The translations under genes were made by a program, and so were the position numbers. DNA of 8,800 nucleotides from CAZNQW01 sp964575225. Its GTDB lineage: Bacteria; Chloroflexota; Anaerolineae; JAAYZQ01. Every line of letters begins with the position of its first letter. Within the stretch, counting starts at the first letter, position 1. The notes under the pieces were generated by a model. The model did not search any database. It was not told the origin of the DNA and saw nothing but the letters and a program-made list of their open reading frames with translations. This document shows, piece after piece, positions 1-6,111 of this stretch. Location: the NCBI GenBank assembly GCA_964575225.1, contig CAZNQW010000165.1:1-8800 (forward strand), given 5' to 3'.

Positions 1-333
1 GAAATCATGGGGCTGGGTCCCGCCTACGCCGTGCCCAAAGCCCTTCAGCGGGCAGGCCTCAAGCTTGCCGATATCGACCTCATCGAACTGAACGAAGCCT
101 TTGCCGCCCAGGCATTGGCAGTGGGCATCGAGCTGGAGGACCAGGGCTGGGATTGGAACAAGGTCAACGTCAACGGCGGCGCCATCGCCCTCGGGCATCC
201 CGTGGGCTGCACCGGTACCCGTGTCGTGGTCACCTTGGTTCACGAAATGATCAAGCGCGACGTCCCCTTGGGGCTCGTCACTGCATGCGTCGGCGGCGGC
301 ATGGGCGGCGCCATTATTGTCGAGCGAAAATAG
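1..333 (+). CDS. Thiolase (acetyl-CoA C-acyltransferase), C-terminal part, 5' truncated
   Basis: This is the last 110 residues of a thiolase, the enzyme that cleaves 3-ketoacyl-CoA with CoA to release acetyl-CoA, or condenses two acyl-CoAs in reverse. The frame is open at base 1, so the gene starts upstream and the ATG at position 7 is internal. Counting from base 1, three family signatures are visible: NEAFAAQ at residues 31-37, the GGAIALGHPVGCTGTR block at 59-74 with the active-site His66 (bases 196-198), and the C-terminal ACVGGGMGG with the active-site Cys96 (bases 286-288). The nucleophilic cysteine of the N-terminal half lies outside the window. The stop is followed after 10 nt by the next gene, so the two are probably co-transcribed. 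Chain-length preference cannot be judged from this fragment. The family call is firm; acetyl-CoA acetyltransferase versus long-chain ketothiolase is open. Confidence 0.95.
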   Translation, partial: EIMGLGPAYAVPKALQRAGLKLADIDLIELNEAFAAQALAVGIELEDQGWDWNKVNVNGGAIALGHPVGCTGTRVVVTLVHEMIKRDVPLGLVTACVGGGMGGAIIVERK

Positions 334-337
334 GAGG
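332..337 (+). promoter_or_regulatory. Shine-Dalgarno site deciding the start of the small protein at 344
   Basis: AGGAGG overlaps the thiolase stop codon (331-333) and lies 6 nt before the ATG at 344. This favours 344 over the in-frame upstream ATG at 317, which would lie inside the thiolase gene. Another ATG at 339 is in a different frame and too close to the site. Confidence 0.75.
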
Positions 338-343
338 CATGGA

Positions 344-604
344 ATGGCAGACCCCACCTTTTGGACAGAAAAAGGCGCCCGGGCGGCATTTGAGGCGCGG
401 GCCAGGACCATCTTGGAATCCCTCAAACCCGAATTGCACGACCAAAACGGCGTCATCGCCATCGAACCGGAAAGCGGCGAATACTTTATCGGAGCCACTC
501 TGGGCAAGGCCGACGCCGCCGCCTATGAGAAATACCCCGATCGCTGGGTGTATTTTGCCCGGTTGGATGCTCTCGATGCAGCCATTGCCCTACCCACCTG
601 GTAG
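344..604 (+). CDS. Small conserved-type hypothetical protein (86 aa) inside the beta-oxidation operon
   Basis: I do not recognise a named family with certainty. The 86-residue product begins MADPTFWTEKG and has an amphipathic, charged N-terminal half (about residues 8-32). A segment follows reading VIAIEPESGEYFIGATLGKA and then an AYEKYPDRWVYFARLD stretch. The pattern of a hydrophobic strand, an acidic SGEYF turn, then KYPDR and a hydrophobic strand resembles small single-domain bacterial proteins often annotated only as hypothetical. No signal peptide, membrane segment, cysteine or histidine cluster is seen (one His, no Cys). It sits 10 nt after the thiolase and 38 nt before the 3-hydroxyacyl-CoA dehydrogenase with its own strong ribosome site, so it is probably expressed with them. 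A regulatory or accessory role in the pathway is speculation from position. The codon choice (G/C-ending) matches its neighbours, supporting a real gene. Confidence 0.75.
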   Translation: MADPTFWTEKGARAAFEARARTILESLKPELHDQNGVIAIEPESGEYFIGATLGKADAAAYEKYPDRWVYFARLDALDAAIALPTW

Positions 605-620
605 CACGTGCGGCTACCAG
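598..620 (+). promoter_or_regulatory. Intercistronic hairpin between the small protein and the hydroxyacyl-CoA dehydrogenase
   Basis: CTGGTAGC (598-605) and GCTACCAG (613-620) form a perfect 8-bp stem with a 7-nt loop. The left arm contains the stop codon of the small gene (602-604). The hairpin ends 22 nt before the next ATG and leaves the AGGAGG at 632-637 free. No T-tract follows, so it is unlikely to be a strong terminator. An mRNA-stability, processing or attenuating element is possible but not shown. Confidence 0.45.
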
Positions 621-642
621 AAGGAATGTTTAGGAGGAAACC

Positions 643-1887
643 ATGTGGATTTTCAAAGTAGGCGTCGTGGGTGCCGGCGCCATGGGCGGAGGCATCGGCC
701 AGGTGGTGACCTATTCAGGCCTGCCAGTGGTCATCAAAGACATCGATCAAACCCAGCTTGACGTCGCTCGAGACCACGTCGAAAAGATCTATCAGGGCCG
801 CGTAGACAAGGGCAAAATGACACAAGGCCAAGTCCAGGAAAAACTCGGTCTGATCGAGTACACCCTCGACTATGCCTCCTTTGCTGACGTGGACATTGTC
901 ATCGAAGCGGTCCCCGAGGTTCTCGCCATCAAACAGCAAGTGTTCAAAGAACTGGATGAGGCATGCCCGCCCGACACCATCCTCGCCTCCAATACCTCGG
1001 CCCTGTCGATCACCGATATTGGTGTCGCCACCCAACGGCCCCACAAAGTCATTGGCATGCACTTTTTCAACCCGGCCCACGTCATGAAGCTCGTCGAGGT
1101 CATCCCCGGCGCCGAGACCGACCAGGACACCATCGACACCGTCGAGCAGTTTGCTCAGGAACTGCGCAAGATCCCGGTCATTGTTCAAGAATGTCCGGGG
1201 TTTTTGGTGAACCGGTTGCTCATGCCCTACCTCAACGAGGCCGTCCTGGCCCTGGAAGAGGGCGCCGCCAGCGCCAGCGAGATCGACGAAGCCATGGGCA
1301 GCAGCGGGTTTGGCTGGCCCATGGGCCCTTTCTTTCTCATGGATATGCTCGGCATTGACGTCTGCGCCCACGTAGGCGAGTATCTCTACTCCCAATATGG
1401 CGAGCGGGTAGCTCCGGCCAAATTGTTCTACAAGCTCATCGAACTCGAACGTTTTGGTGAAAAGACCGGGGCGGGCTTTTACATCTATACCGCCGCCAAT
1501 GCGGAGCCCATCGAACAGATCGTCCAAAAGATGCAGGCTGCCGGCGAGGTCACCACAGGCAGCCAATTCAGCGTCGACCGCTTGATGATGCCCTTCCTGA
1601 ACGAGGCCGCCCTCTGTGTGCAAGAAGGGATCGCCAACGTCAACGACATCGACATGGCCTGCATTGCCGGCATTGGCATGCAGGTCAATCAAGGGGGCGA
1701 ACTGGTGCGCATGGGACCGCTGGAGTATATGGACGAGGTCGGTCTCGACACGGTACTGGCCAAACTCGAGGCCCTTGAAAAAGAGATGGGGCCCCGCTTC
1801 CACCCCGCCGACATCCTGTACCAGCGGGTTCGTGCCGGCCACCTGGGCCAAGCCACGGGGTACGGATTCAAGGAATACACAACCTGA
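643..1887 (+). CDS. 3-hydroxyacyl-CoA dehydrogenase, two-domain C-terminus (414 aa)
   Basis: This enzyme oxidises L-3-hydroxyacyl-CoA to 3-ketoacyl-CoA with NAD+, the third step of beta-oxidation, or the reverse in butyryl-CoA synthesis. The Rossmann domain (about 1-184) opens with VGVVGAGAMGGGIG (glycines at 10, 12, 15). Asp33 after the second strand fits NAD rather than NADP. Catalytic residues match the family in identity and spacing: Ser119, His140 and Glu152 in the NTS and GMHFFNPAHVMKLVE blocks, and Asn190 in PGFLVNR. A first C-terminal 3HCDH domain spans about 186-283, ending GEKTGAGFYIY. A second, partial copy spans about 308-412, from DRLMMPFLNEA to GQATGYGFKEY. Single-domain Hbd proteins are about 280 aa, so this is the longer fused form, without a crotonase domain. 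The start has AGGAGG at 632-637, 5 nt upstream. Confidence 0.95.
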   Translation: MWIFKVGVVGAGAMGGGIGQVVTYSGLPVVIKDIDQTQLDVARDHVEKIYQGRVDKGKMTQGQVQEKLGLIEYTLDYASFADVDIVIEAVPEVLAIKQQVFKELDEACPPDTILASNTSALSITDIGVATQRPHKVIGMHFFNPAHVMKLVEVIPGAETDQDTIDTVEQFAQELRKIPVIVQECPGFLVNRLLMPYLNEAVLALEEGAASASEIDEAMGSSGFGWPMGPFFLMDMLGIDVCAHVGEYLYSQYGERVAPAKLFYKLIELERFGEKTGAGFYIYTAANAEPIEQIVQKMQAAGEVTTGSQFSVDRLMMPFLNEAALCVQEGIANVNDIDMACIAGIGMQVNQGGELVRMGPLEYMDEVGLDTVLAKLEALEKEMGPRFHPADILYQRVRAGHLGQATGYGFKEYTT

Positions 1888-1919
1888 GCGGCCACAAGCC
1901 AAAGTGAAAGGAGTTTACG

Positions 1920-2705
1920 ATGGGTGAATATCAGAATTTAAAACTCGCGATCGAGGATCGCACGGCCATCATCACCATTGACCATCCCCCGGCTAACGCC
2001 TTTGATACCCAGACCGTCATGGATCTGGATGCGGCCTTTACCGAGTGCACCGAGAGCGAACAGGTGAAGGTGATCATTATCACCGGCGCGGGTCAGTTCT
2101 TTGTGGCCGGCGCCGACATCAACGAGATTCACAAGCTGAAAACCTATGACGAGGCCTACCAGGTGTTGCGCGCGGGCCAGCTCCTCTATGAACGGATCGA
2201 GAAATCCAGGAAACCGGTCATCGCTGCCATCAACGGCCGGGCCTGCCTGGGTGGCGGCAACGAATTGGCCATGGCCTGCCACCTCCGACTGGCCGAAGAC
2301 AGCGTCCAATTCGGCCAGCCCGAGATCAAACTGGGTATTATCCCCGGTTGGGGAGGTACCCAGCGACTGCCACGCCTGGTGGGCAAGGGAATGGCCCTCG
2401 AAATCATCCTGGGCGGCGGCAACATCAAAGCCCAGGAAGCCTATCGCATTGGCCTGGTCAACAAGGTCGTACCGGTGGGCACGGTTGTCCGCGAAGCCAA
2501 GCGCTGGGCCAAAGCGCTGTCGATGTGGAGCGCCGTGGCCATGGGCGCGGCCCTCCAGGCGGTCAACGAGGGCATGGAAATGACCCTCGAGGAAGGCATC
2601 AAACACGAGGCCGATCTGTTCTCCCGCCTGACCGACACTCACGACATGCGCGAAGGGGTGGCCGCTTTCCTGGAAAAACGACGGCCCAACTTTCAGGACA
2701 AATAG
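1920..2705 (+). CDS. Enoyl-CoA hydratase (crotonase family, 261 aa)
   Basis: This protein hydrates trans-2-enoyl-CoA to L-3-hydroxyacyl-CoA, the step feeding the dehydrogenase encoded just upstream. The oxyanion-hole strand AGADINEI is at residues 64-70ish and the second oxyanion glycine lies in LGGGNEL (110-116). Both catalytic glutamates of true hydratases are present: Glu115 in GGGNELAMAC and Glu135 in FGQPEIKLGIIPGWGGTQRL. This argues against an isomerase or dehalogenase paralogue. The length is normal for the family and no extra domain is present. The gene follows the previous stop by 32 nt and has AAGGAG at 1908-1913, 6 nt before the ATG. Substrate chain length cannot be deduced; the crotonyl-CoA (short-chain) role is plausible from the operon. 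Confidence 0.95.
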   Translation: MGEYQNLKLAIEDRTAIITIDHPPANAFDTQTVMDLDAAFTECTESEQVKVIIITGAGQFFVAGADINEIHKLKTYDEAYQVLRAGQLLYERIEKSRKPVIAAINGRACLGGGNELAMACHLRLAEDSVQFGQPEIKLGIIPGWGGTQRLPRLVGKGMALEIILGGGNIKAQEAYRIGLVNKVVPVGTVVREAKRWAKALSMWSAVAMGAALQAVNEGMEMTLEEGIKHEADLFSRLTDTHDMREGVAAFLEKRRPNFQDK

Positions 2706-2897
2706 CGCACACTCGGCAGGCGACCAGGGCAGGGGCGATTCGGGAGTGGGACAGTCCGCTGCCACCGCGCGCCCGCAAGTGCGCGTCATCGGCGTTCCCA
2801 ATAGGGCCGAACACACCGCACCCACAGCCCACGGCCCGGCCCGCGGCAGCCACCACCGTGCCGCCAGAGCAGACCGGTTCTGGCAAGGAGGGACTGT
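2706..2897. other. 192-nt GC-rich intergenic spacer inside the operon
   Basis: This is the longest gap within the operon. It holds a short GC inverted repeat around 2767-2787 (CGCGC, 7-nt spacer, GCGCG) and C-rich tracts, then the AAGGAGG ribosome site (2885-2891) of the next gene. I see no good sigma-70 promoter, no T-tract after the hairpin and no convincing small gene. Reading frames cross it, but none has its own start with a ribosome site. It could hold a promoter or a processing site dividing the operon in two. Confidence 0.4.
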
Positions 2898-4046
2898 ATG
2901 GATTTGGCACTGACCGAAGACCAACTCATGTTCAAAAAGATGTTTGCCGACTTTTGCACCAAGGAGATCCGCCCGCTGGGCGAGCAGATCGACCAGAGCG
3001 AGGAGCCTCCTGTAGAGTTGTTGGCCAAGGCCGTAGATCAGGGTTTTTGGGCCGCACTCCTCCCCGAAGAGATGGAAGGTTGCGGGCTCGACACCTACAC
3101 CTACCTTCTTATGCTCGAAGAGCTGGCCCGCGCCGACCTATCCACCGCCCTCATGCTCAGCGTGCACAATAGCCTGGTGGTCAAGCCCCTGCTCGATTTT
3201 GGCACGGCCGAACAAAAGGATCGGTACCTGCCCGCCCTGGCCTTCGGTGAGATGTTGGGCGCCTTTGCCCTCACCGAAGCCGGCGCCGGCTCCGATGCAG
3301 CTTCCCTCAAAACCAAGGCCACCCTCGACGCCGATGACTATGTGCTGCAGGGTAGCAAAGTCTGGGTCTGCAACGGCGCCATCGCCGGGCTCGTCCTGGT
3401 CTTTGCCCGGACCGAAAAGGGCATCACCGCATTCCTCGTCGAGAGCGGCGCCCCAGGCCTGCGGGTGGGCTACCGCGAAAAGACCCTGGGACTACGCGGC
3501 GCCCCCTGCAACACCCTCTATCTGGACCAGGTGCGCGTGCCCGCCTCCCAGCGACTCGGAGAGGAAGGCCAGGGGATGCACATTGCCCTCTCGGCCCTCA
3601 ACCTAAGCCGCCTGGGCGTGGGCGCACTGGCCCTGGGTGCCACCGAACGGGCCCTGGAAGAAGCCGTCCGCTTTTCGATGGAACACATCCAGTTTGGGGT
3701 GCCCATCGCCCAACTGCAAACCATCCAAAACTATGTAGCCGATGCCAAAACCAAGATCGAGGCCTTGCGCGGGTTGCTCGTCCAGGGCGCCTGGCTGGCC
3801 GATAGCGGTCAGGCATTGGCCCAACAGGCCTCCATCGTCAAACTCTTTGCCGCTCGGGTTGCCGGCGAGGTCACTGACCGCATGCTCCAGGTGCATGGCG
3901 GTTATGGCTATATGAAGGAATACGCCATCGAGCGCTACTACCGCGATTGCCGCGCCCTGGAAATTATCGAAGGCACCAGTCAGATACAGCAGTTTTTGAT
4001 CGCCCGCGACGTCTACAAAGCGGAGGGCATGGACATCCGGCCCTGA
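2898..4046 (+). CDS. Acyl-CoA dehydrogenase, first paralogue (382 aa)
   Basis: A flavoenzyme of the acyl-CoA dehydrogenase superfamily, introducing the 2,3 double bond into acyl-CoA and passing electrons to ETF. The order is canonical: N-terminal helical domain (about 1-118), beta domain starting at FALTEAGAGSDAASLKTKA (123-141), and C-terminal helical domain from about 225. The second signature, QVHGGYGYMKEYAIERYYRD at 331-350, leads to IIEGTSQIQ with the catalytic base Glu358. Two flavin-contact positions differ from the usual pattern: the W-I-T-N-G motif reads W-V-C-N-G (Cys158 for the usual Thr/Ser), and the conserved Arg of the R-x-x-F-G motif is His263 in MEHIQFG. The start is set by AAGGAGG at 2885-2891, 6 nt upstream. 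Substrate is unknown; short or branched chain is a guess from the neighbours. Confidence 0.93.
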   Translation: MDLALTEDQLMFKKMFADFCTKEIRPLGEQIDQSEEPPVELLAKAVDQGFWAALLPEEMEGCGLDTYTYLLMLEELARADLSTALMLSVHNSLVVKPLLDFGTAEQKDRYLPALAFGEMLGAFALTEAGAGSDAASLKTKATLDADDYVLQGSKVWVCNGAIAGLVLVFARTEKGITAFLVESGAPGLRVGYREKTLGLRGAPCNTLYLDQVRVPASQRLGEEGQGMHIALSALNLSRLGVGALALGATERALEEAVRFSMEHIQFGVPIAQLQTIQNYVADAKTKIEALRGLLVQGAWLADSGQALAQQASIVKLFAARVAGEVTDRMLQVHGGYGYMKEYAIERYYRDCRALEIIEGTSQIQQFLIARDVYKAEGMDIRP

Positions 4047-4108
4047 CGGTTGGGGTGCTGTCCCCACACTTCGCCTGATGAATGGGCGCTCGCAGCGAGG
4101 CGCTCTGC

Positions 4109-4115
4109 AAAGGAG
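4109..4115 (+). promoter_or_regulatory. Shine-Dalgarno site deciding the start of the second acyl-CoA dehydrogenase
   Basis: AAAGGAG lies 8 nt before the ATG at 4124. The longer in-frame start at 4082 would add 14 residues unlike the family's N-terminus and lacks a comparable site, so 4124 is preferred. Confidence 0.7.
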
Positions 4116-4123
4116 ACGGGACT

Positions 4124-5290
4124 ATGGACTTTACCTTCCCGAAAGAGTACGAGTTGTTCCGCCGGATGGCACGCGACTTTTGCCAGAACGAGGTCAAACC
4201 GCTGGCTCGGCAGATTGACCGAGAACACCGGGTGCCCCACGAGACGCTCCGCAAGGCGGCCAAACTCGGATTATTGGGCGTACCCTTTCCCCAAAAGTAT
4301 GGCGGCATGGGCGGAGGCGAAACCGGCTACTGCATCTTGATGGAAGAACTGGGCCGGGTGTGCAACAGCACCACCACGGTCATTGGCGCCCACATCGGCA
4401 TCGGCGCCATGGCCATCTATCTGGATGGCACCGAGGAGCAGAAGCAAAAGTATCTGGTTCCTCTGGCCCAAGGAACAGCCCTCGCCGCTTTTGGCCTGAC
4501 CGAACCCGAGGCCGGGTCCGATGCGGCTGCCATCAAGACGACGGCTGTGCGCGATGGCGACCATTTTGTGTTGAACGGCACAAAGGTATTCATCACCAAC
4601 GGAGACATCGCCGACATCATCACCGTCATGGCCGTCACCGATCCGTCCTTGGGCGCCTATGGCGGCATCACCGCCTTTATCGTCGAAACCGACACCCCCG
4701 GCTTTAGCATCGGCAGCCTGGAAAACAAAATGGGCATCCGCGGCAGTTCCACAGCCGAGTGCGTCTTTCAAGACGTGCGCGTGCCCAAAGAAAACGTCCT
4801 GGGGCAATTTGGTGCTGGATTTCTGACCTTCATGAAGACCCTCGATATTGGCCGGGCCAGTCTGGGGGCGGGCTGCCTCGGCGGTTCCCGGGCAGCCATG
4901 GAGGCCAGTATCGAATGGGCGGCAGCTCGCGAGCAGTTTGGCGTGCCCATCGCTACCAAGCAGTCGGTCCATTTCATGATCGCCGACATGGCCGTCGAGA
5001 TCGAGGCCCTCTACTCCCTGGTCTATCGCACCGCCTGGCTCATCGACAACGGCAAACCCCACATCGTAGAGGCCGCCGCCTGCAAGTTGCTCGGCTCTCA
5101 GATCGCCCACCGCTGCATCGACAACGCCTTGCAGATCCACGGAGCGTTGGGCTACAGCCGCGACCACTGGCTCGAACTGGGCTGGCGCGACCAGCGCATC
5201 ACCGAGATCTATGAAGGCACCAACGAGATCCAACGCCTCGTCGTCGCCGCCAACCTTTTCCGGCCCTATGGCCTGCGCGTCACGAGCTAG
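4124..5290 (+). CDS. Acyl-CoA dehydrogenase, second paralogue (388 aa)
   Basis: A second acyl-CoA dehydrogenase, clearly different in sequence from its upstream neighbour but with the same fold and a fully canonical active site. The first signature FGLTEPEAGSDAAAIKTTA is at 123-141. The flavin motif VFITNG at 155-160 keeps the threonine, and REQFGVPI at 269-276 keeps the arginine. The family block MGIRGSSTAECVFQDVRVP is at 203-221. The C-terminal signature QIHGALGYSRDHWLELGWRD (337-356) is followed by IYEGTNEIQRLVVA with the catalytic base Glu364. The start at 4124 gives MDFTFPKEYELF, parallel to MDLALTEDQLMF in the first paralogue. It is 77 nt from the previous gene and 25 nt from etfB, so it is the dehydrogenase most tightly linked to the ETF genes. 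Butyryl-CoA or another short-chain substrate is plausible but not proven. Confidence 0.94.
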   Translation: MDFTFPKEYELFRRMARDFCQNEVKPLARQIDREHRVPHETLRKAAKLGLLGVPFPQKYGGMGGGETGYCILMEELGRVCNSTTTVIGAHIGIGAMAIYLDGTEEQKQKYLVPLAQGTALAAFGLTEPEAGSDAAAIKTTAVRDGDHFVLNGTKVFITNGDIADIITVMAVTDPSLGAYGGITAFIVETDTPGFSIGSLENKMGIRGSSTAECVFQDVRVPKENVLGQFGAGFLTFMKTLDIGRASLGAGCLGGSRAAMEASIEWAAAREQFGVPIATKQSVHFMIADMAVEIEALYSLVYRTAWLIDNGKPHIVEAAACKLLGSQIAHRCIDNALQIHGALGYSRDHWLELGWRDQRITEIYEGTNEIQRLVVAANLFRPYGLRVTS

Positions 5291-5299
5291 GTGCGCGGC

Positions 5300-5306
5300 A
5301 AAGGAG
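5300..5306 (+). promoter_or_regulatory. Shine-Dalgarno site deciding the etfB start
   Basis: AAAGGAG lies 9 nt before the ATG at 5316, where the protein begins MKIIVPIKQI as EtfB proteins do. An in-frame ATG at 5211 would overlap the upstream gene by 80 nt and add 35 unrelated residues. Confidence 0.7.
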
Positions 5307-5315
5307 AATGAGCCT

Positions 5316-6098
5316 ATGAAGATCATCGTTCCCATCAAACAGATTCTTGACCCCAACGGACTGACCTTCCGCCGAGACAAGGAACGAATGTTCGTCAACC
5401 GGGAGGACTATATCCTGGACCCCGGCAGCAAGGCGGCCCTCGAAGCCACCCTACGCCTCCAGGACGCCGGTCACGTCGAGACCCTAATCGGCATCAGCCT
5501 GGGGCCGGCCCGGGCCGACGATGCCCTGCGCGAAGCCCTGGCTCTGGGCTGCGACCAGGCCTTCCTTCTGTGCGATCCCGCCTTTGAGGCCGCCGATTCC
5601 GCTGTCGCGGCGCGCATCCTGGCGGCAGCCATCCAAAAGCTGGGGGACGCCGACCTGATCGTCACGGGCAGCCGATCGCGCGACACGGGCTCGGGCCAGA
5701 TCGGCCCTCGCCTGGCCCAGGCGTTGGGCTACGGCCAGATCACCGAAGCCTGGACCCTGGAATCGGACGGCAAGGCGCTGCAAGCCACCTGCCGCTGGGG
5801 GACCGGGTTTGCCGCCGTAACGGCCTCTCCACCCCTCGTCATCACTGCGAGCGCGGAGGCGTTTCCCCTGCGCTACGCTCATGGCGCCCGCATCATGAAC
5901 GCCTATCGCGAATGGACCGTCACCACCTGGGAAGCGTCCGACCTGGACCTGGATTCAGCGGCCCTGGCCCCCAAACTGGTTCTGCGCAGCGAAGGCTTTC
6001 CGGCACCCTTGGAGCGGGGCGAGGTTTTCCGCGGCGACCCGCAAGAGATAGGCCGCGACGTGGTCGTCGCCTTGCGTCAGCAAAAGCTGATCCCATAG
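5316..6098 (+). CDS. etfB: Electron transfer flavoprotein, beta subunit (260 aa)
   Basis: The beta subunit of the cytoplasmic ETF heterodimer that takes electrons from the acyl-CoA dehydrogenases encoded just upstream. The N-terminus MKIIVPIKQILDP is typical, followed by LDPGSKAALEATLRLQD (35-50, usually NPFDEYALEEALRLK) and an ALREALALGCDQAFLL block (69-84). The nucleotide-binding loop reads VTGSRSRDTGSGQIGPRLA at 116-134. Asp123, Gln128, Gly130 and Pro131 line up with the usual GRQAIDGDTxQVGP loop, but the rest of the loop is changed. The C-terminal family patch (PRYAxxxxIM in most members) reads PLRYAHGARIMNA at 184-196. Length is normal. EtfA starts 13 nt downstream. Assignment rests on these motifs and on the EtfA partner; it is a divergent member, and whether it supports simple or bifurcating electron transfer cannot be decided here. 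Confidence 0.9.
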   Translation: MKIIVPIKQILDPNGLTFRRDKERMFVNREDYILDPGSKAALEATLRLQDAGHVETLIGISLGPARADDALREALALGCDQAFLLCDPAFEAADSAVAARILAAAIQKLGDADLIVTGSRSRDTGSGQIGPRLAQALGYGQITEAWTLESDGKALQATCRWGTGFAAVTASPPLVITASAEAFPLRYAHGARIMNAYREWTVTTWEASDLDLDSAALAPKLVLRSEGFPAPLERGEVFRGDPQEIGRDVVVALRQQKLIP

Positions 6099-6111
6099 GC
6101 AGGAGGTACCC

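Noticed and set aside
715..1902. Long antisense open frame opposite the hydroxyacyl-CoA dehydrogenase (also 1938-2924 and 4271-5398 on the minus strand)
   Set aside because: These mirror GC-rich codon structure of well-supported + strand genes, show no family motifs, and their products are low-complexity shadows.
4051..4097. Two small stems (TGGGG/CCCCA and CGCT/AGCG) between the two acyl-CoA dehydrogenase genes
   Set aside because: Stems of only 4-5 bp and no T-tract; expected by chance in GC-rich spacers.
5308..5319. Three-codon ATG-AGC-CTA-TGA minimal frame overlapping the etfB start
   Set aside because: Too short to distinguish from chance in a spacer; no independent ribosome site.
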